Below, piece by piece: positions 34,910 to 43,640 of a stretch of DNA of 64,000 nucleotides (positions are counted from its first letter, which is position 1; every line of letters begins with the position of its first letter). The notes beneath the pieces were generated by a model, which saw only the letters and a list, made by a program, of their open reading frames with translations, searched no databases and was not told the origin of the DNA. This DNA comes from Desulfobaculum bizertense DSM 18034 (lineage in GTDB: Bacteria; Desulfobacterota; Desulfovibrionia; Desulfovibrionales; Desulfovibrionaceae): positions 496,001 through 560,000 of the forward strand of contig NZ_FUYA01000001.1 in the NCBI RefSeq assembly GCF_900167065.1. The letters are read 5' to 3'. Position numbers and translations under genes: made by a program.

Positions 34910-35404
34910 TTACTCGAACAGATAGGCGTACTTTGCCGCTGCGGCATCAGTACGGCCCGCAAGGGCCTCTGCGGCTGCTGCCACATTGGCAGAAGTTACA
35001 ATACCAGACTCGGAAGCCAGGTAGTGGTTCAGAACGTTTTCGCCAGAAGAGAAAGTCCAGACAACAGAATAGACCGAACCCATTTCAGGACGGGTCGGGA
35101 ATTCGCTGCTGGTCTTGATAACAAGTCGCATCTTCTTTTCGTCTTTGGCGGACAGATCAAAGAGGCTGGACTTGTTGAAAAGTTCTTTGAGGCGGAAAAC
35201 GAGCTGAGTACCGATGTCATCAAGCCCGTCGTGAGAGATGCTCACAACAGTGTTGCGAGAAACCTGAGGGGCTTTTGGGGTGTCTGGGAGCTTTTGTGCT
35301 TTTGCAGCGGGAGATGCAGCGTCGGCTGCAAAGGCTGTACATGCAAGAAGACTAAGCACGAGAGCGCCTAGAATAATTGTCTGCATTTTTTTTACAAAAG
35401 CCAT
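34910..35404 (-). CDS. Exported protein of unknown function
   Basis: A 164-aa protein with a Sec signal peptide (MAFVKKMQTIILGALVLSLL, cleavage probably after ACTAFA). The mature part starts with an Ala/Pro/Lys-rich linker and then a small domain (SISHDGLDDIGTQLVFRLKE ... MRLVIKTSSEFPTRPEMGS) reminiscent of periplasmic proteins that compare electrochemical or lipid ligands, but I cannot name a family. ATG 35404 follows AAGGGAATC. It is 44 nt downstream of another small hypothetical gene on the same strand. Confidence 0.7.
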   Translation of the reverse strand: MAFVKKMQTIILGALVLSLLACTAFAADAASPAAKAQKLPDTPKAPQVSRNTVVSISHDGLDDIGTQLVFRLKELFNKSSLFDLSAKDEKKMRLVIKTSSEFPTRPEMGSVYSVVWTFSSGENVLNHYLASESGIVTSANVAAAAEALAGRTDAAAAKYAYLFE

Positions 35405-35448
35405 AAAAGATTCCCTTTTGAAAACAAGCGGTACGAAAGATTAGGGAA

Positions 35449-35928
35449 TCAGATTTGCGGTTTAAATGCCGTCTTGTCAAGAAAAGTCTTGTTCCCGAAA
35501 AAATTTTTTAGTTCGCTTTGCTGTGCTTCGAGGAGATAAATGTCTGCAACAGGCAAGGGGGCCGGGCGTTTAGCATAAATTTTGAGTGCCTGATCAATAA
35601 AGTCTGCTGAGACAAATGCGCATAGCAGAGTGCGAACTGTAAGCGGTTCTCCCCACTGGACGCCGAGTTGCAGTGAAAATGGTGAGCTTGATGACGGACA
35701 TGCGATATTTCCCGTATGCACGAGGCTTTTTGACGCTTTTTCAGGAAAAACGCCTGCCCATTCCGCAATGCGGTTCTGAAAAGAGGGCATTATCGCAAGG
35801 TAATAGTTGGGGTCGACTTTGACGGCAATGGACTTGCCGGGGATGTTGAGGACGGACGGATTTTTTTCGTAGGCCTTTCCGAGGCCTCGCTGAAGGCGTT
35901 CAAGGGTTTCTGTGTAGTCTATGAGCAT
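35449..35928 (-). CDS. Hypothetical cytoplasmic protein
   Basis: A 159-aa protein without a signal peptide or membrane segment (MLIDYTETLERLQRGLGKAY ...). I do not recognise a domain. ATG 35928 is preceded by AAGGGG 6 nt upstream, and codon use resembles its neighbours, which supports a real gene. It precedes the exported protein by 44 nt and may be cotranscribed with it. Confidence 0.65.
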   Translation of the reverse strand: MLIDYTETLERLQRGLGKAYEKNPSVLNIPGKSIAVKVDPNYYLAIMPSFQNRIAEWAGVFPEKASKSLVHTGNIACPSSSSPFSLQLGVQWGEPLTVRTLLCAFVSADFIDQALKIYAKRPAPLPVADIYLLEAQQSELKNFFGNKTFLDKTAFKPQI

Positions 35929-36047
35929 GTGCGCCCCCTTGGTGAGCGTGGAAGGTTGCTACTCAAATCAGAGAGTAGTGGTCATGCAGTACACTGACAA
36001 GAAACATATCATGCTCGTTGTTTAATGACAAAAAGTCACAGGAAAAG

Positions 36048-36080
36048 CAAAGGCCCAAAGCAGTGAGCCTTGGGCCTTTG
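36048..36080. terminator. Perfect 11-bp hairpin after the TPR gene
   Basis: CAAAGGCCCAA (36048-36058) and TTGGGCCTTTG (36070-36080) pair perfectly around an 11-nt loop, 9 nt past the TPR stop; on the minus strand it is followed by CTTTTCC, a weak U-tract. Confidence 0.7.
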
Positions 36081-36089
36081 TGTGTCTCA

Positions 36090-36836
36090 TTATTCCATGT
36101 CAAAAAGATCCGCAGGAGAAAGGGACTCTTTGTGCTTGCGCTTGAGCCATTCCAGAAAGCGGCGTGACATCTCATGCTCTGGATTGAGTTCCAGAGATTT
36201 TTTCAGGTACACAACAGCCTGATGGAACTCTGCTTTTTCATAATATGCTCTGGCAATATTATGCATCAGATTGTCATCATCAGAGGCAATTGTCATGGCT
36301 CGGAGGTAGTGCTTGAGCGCTGTGTCAAAGAGGTGCTGCTTTCTGAGCGAGACGCCAAAGTCGTTGAACATATGCTTGTGCTCAGGCTTAAGATCAACTT
36401 CCACCTTGGCCAGCTCTTCAAAAACGTGCTGGGCGCGTTCATGGTTCCCCTGCTTGAGGTACATCAGGCCCATGCCAAAGCTTGCACGAGCATTTTTTTC
36501 CATTTCTTCGGGACTGCCAGAAATTTCAAAGCCTTCAATAGTAGGCGCTTTGGGCTTGGCATCCTCTGATGGGAAAAACTGTTTGTGCTGATAAAAATCA
36601 GGTTCCGGCTGGAATACAGACAGGACATTGTCGAGAGAAACGATTTTCTTTTCGCCAATAGCGACAAGATTTTCGTTAACGGGCGTTGCTTCTGCTTTGC
36701 CATTTTCTTTTTCATGGATGAGCCAGAAGCGCTTTGCTGTCTTGACCTTTTTGGATGCACCAGAGCCAGACTGGATTCGTTCAATGGTCGAAAAAACACC
36801 GTGAATAGGGCTGGATTTCTTTTCGTCTTGAGGCAT
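36090..36836 (-). CDS. Tetratricopeptide-repeat (TPR) protein
   Basis: About 248 aa from ATG 36836. The first ~120 residues are a low-homology region with conserved-looking VSLDNVLSVFQPEPDFYQHKQ. The C-terminal half has three consecutive TPR units (ASFGMGLMYLKQGNHERAQHVF, HMFNDFGVSLRKQHLFDTALKHY, NLMHNIARAYYEKAEFHQAVVYL) plus a capping helix. Such repeats mediate protein-protein contacts; partners are unknown. The reading frame stays open to a TTG at 36947, and neither start has a clear ribosome-binding site, so the N-terminus is uncertain by up to 37 residues. Confidence 0.8.
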   Translation of the reverse strand: MPQDEKKSSPIHGVFSTIERIQSGSGASKKVKTAKRFWLIHEKENGKAEATPVNENLVAIGEKKIVSLDNVLSVFQPEPDFYQHKQFFPSEDAKPKAPTIEGFEISGSPEEMEKNARASFGMGLMYLKQGNHERAQHVFEELAKVEVDLKPEHKHMFNDFGVSLRKQHLFDTALKHYLRAMTIASDDDNLMHNIARAYYEKAEFHQAVVYLKKSLELNPEHEMSRRFLEWLKRKHKESLSPADLFDME

Positions 36837-37038
36837 GAGTTCTGCGTATGCGGATGAAACCTGTCTGGCCGCCGTCTCCGCGATGCCCGGCGTCCGATTG
36901 GCGAGGGTCGCCCAAAAACCTGTGAGGACCACAACGGCTCTTCCCAACAGGACTTTTTCTTCCAGAACAGAAAAGATAACACGGAAGAGTTCCGCACGCC
37001 AAGCGCAGAAGCAGAGCTTCTGCCCTGAAAACAGCTCT

Positions 37039-37737
37039 CTATCCTAGCGCTGAGAAGGCTTTTCGGGTTTCTGAAACAAATTTGCGCAGCAATCTTTCAT
37101 CCTTTCGGCCGTCAGGCCCTTCAACTCCCGTATGTGCATCAACTCCTGCCGGGTGGACTTGAAGAATTGCGTCATGCACATTGTCGGGATTGAGTCCCCC
37201 AGCAAGGATAACAGGACAGGGAGAAAGCTCCACGAGCTGGCGGTCCAGCCTCCAGTCGTGTGTCTTGCCTGTGGCTCCTGTTGCCCCTGTTGTCGGGTCA
37301 TAGCTATCTGTCAGAAATGCGTCTGCGTATGGAGCGTACTCTTTGAGCAGCTTCTTGAGCTGGCTTGTGGCCTCTTCCGAAGCTTGGGCAGGCATGATGA
37401 TGCTTTTGATGATGTATAACTCTGGGCGTCGGGCCTTGAGTTCTGCAAGCAGTTTACCCGGAACCTCAGCGTGGAGCTGGAGCATACTCGTTCCCAGCTC
37501 TTCGCAGAAGCTGAGGATCTCATCTGCATCAGTCAGGTAGGTGATGAGCACAGAAGGAATGGTGTCGTGGAATGCTGCGATGATTTTTTTGGCAGTACTC
37601 TCGCTTACGTCTTCTGCGTGCACGGCCAGCCGGAGCGGGAAGCCAAGGCTTTCCACTCCGCAGTCAGCAAGCAGCTGCGCCTCGTCCATATCATGGATTC
37701 CCGCGATCTGGATTTGTGGGCAGAAGCCTTTTTTCAC
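37039..37737 (-). CDS. TrpF-like TIM-barrel protein lacking the catalytic Cys
   Basis: A 232-aa protein with the fold pattern of phosphoribosylanthranilate isomerase: MLQLHAEVPG (LQLHG-like), YADAFLTDSYDP (Asp position), VILAGGLNPDNVHDAI and VDAHTGVEGPDGRKD. However the N-terminal KICG motif, which supplies the catalytic cysteine in TrpF, reads QIAGIHD here. The conventional isomerase reaction is therefore doubtful. Its GTG start shares a base with the stop of the upstream NapH-like gene (TAGTG), so the pair is coupled. No trp genes are nearby. Catalytic role unknown. Confidence 0.72.
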   Translation of the reverse strand: MKKGFCPQIQIAGIHDMDEAQLLADCGVESLGFPLRLAVHAEDVSESTAKKIIAAFHDTIPSVLITYLTDADEILSFCEELGTSMLQLHAEVPGKLLAELKARRPELYIIKSIIMPAQASEEATSQLKKLLKEYAPYADAFLTDSYDPTTGATGATGKTHDWRLDRQLVELSPCPVILAGGLNPDNVHDAILQVHPAGVDAHTGVEGPDGRKDERLLRKFVSETRKAFSALG

Positions 37738-38726
37738 TACATTCCCCCCAGCACACGCATATAGTACCGCTTCAGCATTTCACCTGGAATTTGTGAATCC
37801 CAGTGGCCTGTATTGCTTGCCCAGAGGTACAATCCAAGCAGGATGGCAACAGAAAGAATTCCCGGAACAAGTGGGGATATTTTCCACTTTTTCCCAACTT
37901 TTGTTGTCAGGCAGTTCGGGGCTGGGCAGCTTTCGACGCACTGCATACAGCCGATGCATTCAGGCGAGTTTACTCGGAGTTTTTTATCTACTTCGATATG
38001 TCCAGGGCAGACTCGTGCACATTTCCCACAATTTATACACGCTTTTTCATCACGTGTGACTGCTATCGGTGACCAGAAAGAAAAAATGCTCAGCAGCGCA
38101 CCGTATGGGCACAGGTAACGGCACCAGAAGTAGGGCACGATGATGCTCAGTGCTCCCAGTGTGCCAAAAACAACGAGAGCTGTCCCACTGGGGTTCAGGA
38201 AGAACGCCATCATTTTCGCATCGGCAACGAGATTATACTCGCTTCGCAGGAAAGCCGTGATGCTGACGACGTTCATTCGCAGGACGGTAAACCCGAAGAA
38301 TGCCAGCAAAGCATATTTGAAAACGCTTAGGCCTCTGTGTGTCCAGCGTGGAGGCTCGCGGCGCAGTCCGAGTTTTTTCCCTACAGCAGCAAGCGTGCGC
38401 TCAATCAGTCCCACAGGGCAGATATAGCCGCAGAAACCTTTTCTGGCGAAGAAGGCAATCGCTATCGCTGCAATGAATATGGTGAGGCCTGCCGGGTGGA
38501 TACTATCCCACTGGCCAGTGGCAAGGTACCGTTTGAATGCAAGGAATGCACTGATTGGCAGGAATGCTTCTACAGATGACGGTCGCGTGGCAGCCCCTCC
38601 CGTACTGGAAAGGCCACTCGTCACAAAGCGGTAGAAAGCCCAGCCTATATACATGCAGTAGGCCGCAAAAACAGTTTGGATGATTGCCCGAATTCGCGAC
38701 GGTGTGGTGATTTTGGAAAGATTCAT
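37737..38726 (-). CDS. NapH/polyferredoxin-like membrane Fe-S protein
   Basis: A 329-aa inner-membrane protein with about five or six membrane segments and four Cys-rich motifs. Two are CxxxCP-type motifs in loops (CGYICPVG and CRYLCPYG) and two are classical [4Fe-4S] ferredoxin motifs near residues 235-275 (CINCGKCARVCPG and CIGCMQCVESCP). This is the layout of NapH/RdxA/NosR-related proteins that move electrons across or along the membrane. It is coupled to the TrpF-like gene rather than to nap or nos genes, so the electron partner is unknown. Confidence 0.83.
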   Translation of the reverse strand: MNLSKITTPSRIRAIIQTVFAAYCMYIGWAFYRFVTSGLSSTGGAATRPSSVEAFLPISAFLAFKRYLATGQWDSIHPAGLTIFIAAIAIAFFARKGFCGYICPVGLIERTLAAVGKKLGLRREPPRWTHRGLSVFKYALLAFFGFTVLRMNVVSITAFLRSEYNLVADAKMMAFFLNPSGTALVVFGTLGALSIIVPYFWCRYLCPYGALLSIFSFWSPIAVTRDEKACINCGKCARVCPGHIEVDKKLRVNSPECIGCMQCVESCPAPNCLTTKVGKKWKISPLVPGILSVAILLGLYLWASNTGHWDSQIPGEMLKRYYMRVLGGM

Positions 38727-38806
38727 GTCGTTATTGTCCTCTTGAATGCGTCCCCGCTACTCCTTTCCGTCTGCTAGAGCAAGTTTGTGCAGTTTGGTGG
38801 GGGAAG

Positions 38807-39253
38807 AATTGGGGGCCAGCCCCAGCGCGGCAGTGCTGGATGGGGGGGGAGGGGAAGGTTGGGGGTCAGCCCCCAAACCCCCGCGTAAGGGAATGATTCC
38901 CTTACGTATCCTCATCGAGTTTGAATTTCCTCCACGCTTCGCGTGAATGAAATTCAAACTTGGGTGAGAATGGCGTAAAGAGCTTCTTTCTCTTCTGCGA
39001 GTTCGCCACCATTTTCTTTCTGAACGCTTGCGTTCAGAAAGAAAATAAGTGCGGCAGAAAAAGGCAGAAGAACACGCGTTTTGGAAATGCCCACTAGCTC
39101 AAAAAAATACGGCTGATGGAGAGGAAAGCGAAGCTTTCATCCTATTCAGCCGTTTTTTTTTGAGCGAAATCGGGATTCCCAAGGGCCTCGTCCTTGGGCG
39201 GGGTCAAGGGGCAGCGCCCCTTGTAGGGGGTATGGGGGACAACGTCCCCCATA
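38807..39253 (+). repeat. Hairpin-array repeat, copy 6 (long form)
   Basis: Between two minus-strand genes. It has the 5' extension (CCAGC-GCGGCA-GTGCTGG), then GGGGGTCAGCCCCC, H2 at 38884-38906, H3 of the GTTTGAATT type, H4 a perfect stem TTTTCTTTCTGAACGC/GCGTTCAGAAAGAAAA. H5 (39097-39165) is of the ACGGCTGA type. H8 is the longest seen, TATGGGGGAC-AAC-GTCCCCCATA. The copy ends 5 bp from the SpoIIAA-like stop codon and copy 7 lies on the other side of that gene. Confidence 0.93.
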
Positions 39254-39258
39254 AAAAA

Positions 39259-39621
39259 CTACTGCGTAACCCACTGAATAGCGTCAAGACGCTGCTCATG
39301 CGGGAAGGTCTGAGCGTCGATGCGGAGGACGGTTTTGACAACGCTGACGGTGTTCTTAATCCACGCTTCGTCGGCGACAAAGGCGGCTCTGGAAATTTTG
39401 CCATGGAATTTGAGAGCGACAAACGAGTCTTCAAAAAGCGCGGCAACTTCGAAGCTGGTTCCCGGCTCGACCTCAATGAAAAGAGGAATCTTTTTGTCGC
39501 CAGAAAATGCTTCCTCAGCAGCGGGGCGTACAACATCTAAGTATTCTTCTTTCGTGACCTTCTCACAAATACGAAACGCTAACGCTTCACTGTTTTGAGG
39601 CAAAACTATTCTTTCTATCAT
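39259..39621 (-). CDS. SpoIIAA-like (STAS-related) protein
   Basis: A 120-aa single-domain protein resembling the SpoIIAA-like/STAS-related family: an N-terminal strand (RIVLPQNSEALAFRICEKVT), a helix (EEYLDVVRPAAEEAF) and the KIPLFIEVEPGTSFEVAALFEDSFVALKFHG segment. These proteins are usually small and of uncertain biochemical role, sometimes binding lipids or nucleotides. It forms an isolated gene enclosed by direct repeats (copies 6 and 7 of the hairpin array). A GGAG lies about 6 nt before ATG 39621. Confidence 0.75.
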   Translation of the reverse strand: MIERIVLPQNSEALAFRICEKVTKEEYLDVVRPAAEEAFSGDKKIPLFIEVEPGTSFEVAALFEDSFVALKFHGKISRAAFVADEAWIKNTVSVVKTVLRIDAQTFPHEQRLDAIQWVTQ

Positions 39622-39695
39622 GCTGTGCTCCTTGTTTGAGTGGAAGCTCTTAGCATACCCTCTCGCTTACGCTGTGTCGAACCAGAGGCATTTTT

Positions 39696-40124
39696 TGGGG
39701 GCCAGCCCCCAAACCCCCGCGTAAGGGAATGATTCCCTTACGTATCCTCATCGAGTTTGAATTCCCTCCACGCTTCGCGTGAATGAAATTCAAACTTGTT
39801 GGGCATAACGTCGAGAGCTTCTTTCTCTTCTGCGAGTTCGCCACCCTTTTCTTCTTGAACGCGAGCGTTCAAAAAGAAAGGGTTGGAGCGCAAAGAAAAA
39901 GAACACACGGGACGCCCACTAGGCCAAAATGAAAGGGCCGGATGTAGTGGAAAGCCAACGGCTTTCACACATCCGGCCCTTTCATTTTGGGCGAAATCGG
40001 GATTCCCAAGGGCCTCGTCCTTGGGCGGGGTTAAGGGGCAGCGCCCCTTGCAGAGCACGAGACAGAGTCTCGTATATCCACCCACCACCCTCACACTCCT
40101 TGCAGAGCACGAGACGGCACCTCG
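39696..40124 (+). repeat. Hairpin-array repeat, copy 7
   Basis: Between the SpoIIAA-like gene and the nucleoside ABC ATPase, both on the minus strand. H1 is TTGGGGGCCAGCCCCCAA, H2 at 39720-39742, H3 GTTTGAATT type, H4 with an altered stem (CCTTTTCTTCTTGAACGC/GCGTTCAAAAAGAAAGG), H5 at 39922-39992 of the AAGGGCCGGATGT type with outer AAAATGA/TCATTTT. H8 ACGAGAC-AGA-GTCTCGT is followed by a second tail unit (CACGAGACGGCACCTCGT) that abuts the ABC gene's stop codon. Confidence 0.93.
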
Positions 40125-41624
40125 TTATTCAGTAACACCAGCCATAAGAAGGCCGATCTTTTCGATTTTTTCTGTGTCGTTGACGTCAAAGACGTCCATA
40201 AATTTGCCACGGAACATAACGGCGACACGGTCGGCGAGCTGGAAAGCTTCGTTGAGGTCGCCAGTCACAAGCAGGACGCCAGACTTTCGCCGGGCGTTGA
40301 GCAAACGGTGCCAAACTTCTTCTGTTGCAGAGACGTCGAGTCCCTGACTGGGCTGTTCGGCGACGATGATCTTGGGCTGGCGGAAAAACTCACGACCGAG
40401 CACGAGCTTCTGGAGGTTGCCACCAGAGAGCTGACGTGCGCGAATTTCCGGGAGCGGTGGCTGCACGTGAAAACGCCGAATGATGCTTGTGGTCACACCT
40501 TCTGCTCGTTTCTTGTTGAGAAAGAAGCCGGGGGCAAAGCCCTTGCGGGTGGTGAGGAGCACATTGTCGACAAGATCAAGTTCGGGACAGGTTGCGCAAC
40601 CGAGACGATCCTCAGGAATGTAGCTGAGAGTGTTCTTCCAGTGCCTTCCAGAGTAGAAATCGCGCCACTTCTGCCCAAGAAGCTGAACCGAACCGTGCCG
40701 GGGTTCCTCCTGACCTGTGACGGCGGCAACAAGCTCATTCTGCCCGTTGCCAGCAACGCCGACAATCGCGACGATTTCGCCGCGAACCAAAGTCAGGTTC
40801 AGATCTTCCATGCCATCGCCGGAGAGATGCTGAATTTCAAGAACGGTTTCACCCTTGGGAGCCGGGGCTTTCTCAATTTCGAGAATAACCTCACGCCCAA
40901 CCATGTGACTTGCCAGCTCCTGCTTCGACTTGATGGACGACTTGGGCATGGATTCAACAATCTGCCCGCGCCGAAGAATGGCGACGTCGTCGGCAATGTC
41001 CATAATCTCATCCATCTTGTGACTGATGAAGACAACGGCCTTGCCCTGACGGGTCATTTCACGCATCGCATCAAAAAGCTGCGGTGTTTCTGTAGGAGTC
41101 AAAACAGCGGTTGGCTCGTCAAAGATGAGCACGCGGCTGTCGCGCATGAGAAGCTTGAGAATCTCGACGCGCTGACGTTCACCCATGGAAAGGTCTTCAA
41201 TGCGCGCTGCGGGATTGATAGGCAGGTTAAAACGCTCAGCAAGCTCAGAGACCTTGCGCTCCATCTCGCTTGGCTTCACAAAGTATGAGCCTTCCTGGCC
41301 GAGTAAGACATTTTCGGCAACGGTCATGGTGTTCACGAGCATAAAGTGCTGGTACACCATGCCAATTCCAGCATCAATTGCGTCCTTGGAAGACGCAAAG
41401 TCGTGCGGAACACCGTCAATGATGATCTGCCCGGAGTCAGGACGAAAGCGCCCGGAGAGCATGTTCATCAGCGTTGATTTGCCTGCACCGTTTTCGCCAA
41501 GCAGAGCGAGGACACGGCCAGCGTGGATATCGAGATGAATATCCTGATTTGCTTTGACCGGGCCAAATGATTTGCTGATGCCATCGAGCCGGATAAGAGG
41601 CATGGCGGAAGGAGAATCAGACAT
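40125..41624 (-). CDS. Nucleoside/simple-sugar-type ABC transporter ATPase (two ATPase domains)
   Basis: A 499-aa protein with two ABC ATPase halves. The first has ALLGENGAGKSTLMNMLSG, SMGERQRVEILK and VLIFDEPTAVLTPTE; the second has a degenerate Walker A (IVGVAGNGQNELVAA) and RQLSGGNLQKLVLGRE. The asymmetry is typical of the RbsA/YufO class that works with BMP-type binding proteins. It energises uptake by the two permeases encoded just upstream. It starts 5 nt after the second permease's stop. The gene is last in the operon and ends against repeat copy 7. Confidence 0.9.
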   Translation of the reverse strand: MSDSPSAMPLIRLDGISKSFGPVKANQDIHLDIHAGRVLALLGENGAGKSTLMNMLSGRFRPDSGQIIIDGVPHDFASSKDAIDAGIGMVYQHFMLVNTMTVAENVLLGQEGSYFVKPSEMERKVSELAERFNLPINPAARIEDLSMGERQRVEILKLLMRDSRVLIFDEPTAVLTPTETPQLFDAMREMTRQGKAVVFISHKMDEIMDIADDVAILRRGQIVESMPKSSIKSKQELASHMVGREVILEIEKAPAPKGETVLEIQHLSGDGMEDLNLTLVRGEIVAIVGVAGNGQNELVAAVTGQEEPRHGSVQLLGQKWRDFYSGRHWKNTLSYIPEDRLGCATCPELDLVDNVLLTTRKGFAPGFFLNKKRAEGVTTSIIRRFHVQPPLPEIRARQLSGGNLQKLVLGREFFRQPKIIVAEQPSQGLDVSATEEVWHRLLNARRKSGVLLVTGDLNEAFQLADRVAVMFRGKFMDVFDVNDTEKIEKIGLLMAGVTE

Positions 41625-41629
41625 GAAGC

Positions 41630-42556
41630 TTATCCTTCGGGTTCGATGTTAACGCCGAGCGAACCTGGAGCTGCCGAACTCTTGCCACTGCCACGCATGG
41701 CAGAGAAAAGCAGGACGAGGACAGTCAACAGGTAGGGGAGCATGAGCAGCAGAGACGACGGCAGGTTGGTTCCTGTGGCCTGAAGTCTGAGCTGGAATGC
41801 CATAACGCCACCAAAAAGATACGCGCCAAAGACGGCACGACCGGGACGCCAGAAGGCAAAAATAACGAGAGCAACAGCAATCCAGCCACGACCTGCACTC
41901 ATGCCGTTTGTCCACAGATGGGTGTAGGCCAGCGAGAGGTATGCACCGCCAATGCCGACGAGGAAGCCACCAGCCAGAATGCCGAGCCAGCTCAGGCGCA
42001 CGGGGTGCAGACCTGCGGCGGCAGCTGCTTTGGGGTATTCACCTGCGGCTGTGAGGGCCAGACCGGTTTTGGTCCGATGCCAGAAGAACCAAAAAAGCAC
42101 GGGCGTGATGTAAGACAGATACACCATAGCGTCGTGCTTAAAGAATATGGAACCAATCGCAGGGATGGAAGAGAGCAGCGGGACATCAAAGGCGTAAAAG
42201 CCCGGCGCGCTCTGGCCAATGAACGGCGTCCCAAGGTAGTCGGCAAGCCCGATACCAAAGATCGTCAGGGCCAGACCGGAGACGGTCTGGTTTCCGAGGA
42301 ATTCCAGACAGACGAGACCGTGAATGGCTCCCATGCCTGCGCCAGCAAGACCACCAGCAACCAGACCAAGCCACGGTGAACCTGTAAACTTGGCGGTCAA
42401 AAATGCGGCCAGCGCACCAACAATCATCATGCCTTCAACGCCAAGGTTCAGCACGCCCGCGCGCTCGGTGAACATCTCTCCGAGTGTGGCAAAAAGGACT
42501 GGAGTGCCGGACTGAATGGCGGCGGCAAGGAGAGGAATCAAAAGCTCAAGGTTCAC
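41630..42556 (-). CDS. Nucleoside-type ABC transporter permease (YufQ-like)
   Basis: A 308-aa inner-membrane permease with about eight hydrophobic segments. The early ALGEMFTERAGVLNLGVEGMM is the characteristic motif of the BMP-system permeases (YufQ/NupQ and RbsC relatives). AGRGWIAVALVIFAFWRP and the C-terminal LPYLLTVLVLLFSAM are also typical. Its ATG overlaps the stop of the first permease (42553-42556), showing a coupled heterodimeric channel. Confidence 0.9.
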   Translation of the reverse strand: MNLELLIPLLAAAIQSGTPVLFATLGEMFTERAGVLNLGVEGMMIVGALAAFLTAKFTGSPWLGLVAGGLAGAGMGAIHGLVCLEFLGNQTVSGLALTIFGIGLADYLGTPFIGQSAPGFYAFDVPLLSSIPAIGSIFFKHDAMVYLSYITPVLFWFFWHRTKTGLALTAAGEYPKAAAAAGLHPVRLSWLGILAGGFLVGIGGAYLSLAYTHLWTNGMSAGRGWIAVALVIFAFWRPGRAVFGAYLFGGVMAFQLRLQATGTNLPSSLLLMLPYLLTVLVLLFSAMRGSGKSSAAPGSLGVNIEPEG

Positions 42557-43626
42557 TTGGACACCTCACCAGAACGAAACTTGATTTTGTAGGACATGAA
42601 GAACTGTCCTGCAATAACGGTCAAAAGAATCAGACCTTCCATGATGCCACCAAACGCAGCGGGGACCTGAAGTTCGAGCATCAGGTTTTCGACACCGACG
42701 CGCAGGGCAGCAAGGAACAGGGACGCAAAGGCAATGCCGAGCGGATTAAGGCGAGCGAGCCATGCGACAACGACAGCGGTAAAGCCGTATCCCACCATGA
42801 TGGAAGGCTGGAGTCTGTTGACGACGGCGGAGGTCTCAATCATGCCAGCCCAGCCAGCAAGAGCACCACAGATTGCCATGACGAGCAGGACCAAAAACTT
42901 GTATGGGATTTTGGCGTAGCGGGCAGCCTTGAAGCTTTCACCGCTTGCTTTCAGCTCAAAGCCAAGGCGAGAGTGGTTGAGAAAAACATGAAGCATGACG
43001 CCGCAGGCAACGCAGACCAGCACACCCCAGTGCAGGCGGGTGCCGGGGATTGCCCCAATAATGGCGGCTTCAGAAAACTCGTCAGTCATGGGAAAGCCAA
43101 AGCTTGCAGCGGCTTTCCACGGGCCATACACCAGATATTCCAGAACAGAAATGCCGATGTAGTTAAACATCAGGGTGGTGATGATTTCGTTCACCTGGAG
43201 TTTGGTCTTGAGGTATGCGGGAATGAGCGCCCACAGGCCGCCCGCAACGGCAGAACAGAAAAACATGAGCGGCAGGAGCTGCCACGCCGGGAGCTGGGGA
43301 AACGTGATGGCTGCCCATGTGCCGCCAACGGCACCAAGAGCGAACTGGCCTTCAGCTCCAATGTTCCAGACCTGCATCCGGAATGTGACAGCTACACCGA
43401 GCGAACAAAGGAAGATAGGAACCATTTTTAAAATGGTATCTTCTATGGCGTAGCTTGCTCCAAAGGCTCCCTGCCAGAGCATAAGCATGCCCGTGAGCGC
43501 GGGCTTGCCCTGAAGTGCAAGAAGCAGACTGCTGATTCCAAGAGAAATCAGAATACATGCAGGATAAATGAAAAAGGAGCCCCACCGGGGAGGCTCCTGT
43601 CTTTTTGTGACGTTGAGTCCAAACAT
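42553..43626 (-). CDS. Nucleoside-type ABC transporter permease (YufP-like)
   Basis: A 357-aa inner-membrane permease, partner of the preceding one. The motif RMQVWNIGAEGQFALGAVGGTWAA corresponds to the conserved loop of this permease class, and ITTLMFNYIGISVLEYLVYGPWK is a second hallmark. Its first ~20 codons contain a terminator-like hairpin (43571-43597) that could limit transcription beyond the binding-protein gene. The ribosome-binding site before ATG 43626 is not obvious. Confidence 0.9.
   Translation of the reverse strand: MFGLNVTKRQEPPRWGSFFIYPACILISLGISSLLLALQGKPALTGMLMLWQGAFGASYAIEDTILKMVPIFLCSLGVAVTFRMQVWNIGAEGQFALGAVGGTWAAITFPQLPAWQLLPLMFFCSAVAGGLWALIPAYLKTKLQVNEIITTLMFNYIGISVLEYLVYGPWKAAASFGFPMTDEFSEAAIIGAIPGTRLHWGVLVCVACGVMLHVFLNHSRLGFELKASGESFKAARYAKIPYKFLVLLVMAICGALAGWAGMIETSAVVNRLQPSIMVGYGFTAVVVAWLARLNPLGIAFASLFLAALRVGVENLMLELQVPAAFGGIMEGLILLTVIAGQFFMSYKIKFRSGEVSK
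43571..43597 (-). terminator. Terminator-like hairpin inside the first codons of the permease gene
   Basis: On the minus strand GGAGCC-TCCCCGGTGG-GGCTCC (with an alternative CCCC/GGGG inner pairing) followed by TTTTT. It lies within coding sequence 30-56 nt after the permease start and could cause partial termination after the binding-protein gene. Confidence 0.5.
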
Positions 43627-43640
43627 GAGTGTACTTTTGG

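Noticed and set aside
42484-43431. 315-codon plus-strand frame antisense to the YufP-like permease
   Set aside because: Charged, low-complexity translation opposite a conserved membrane protein.
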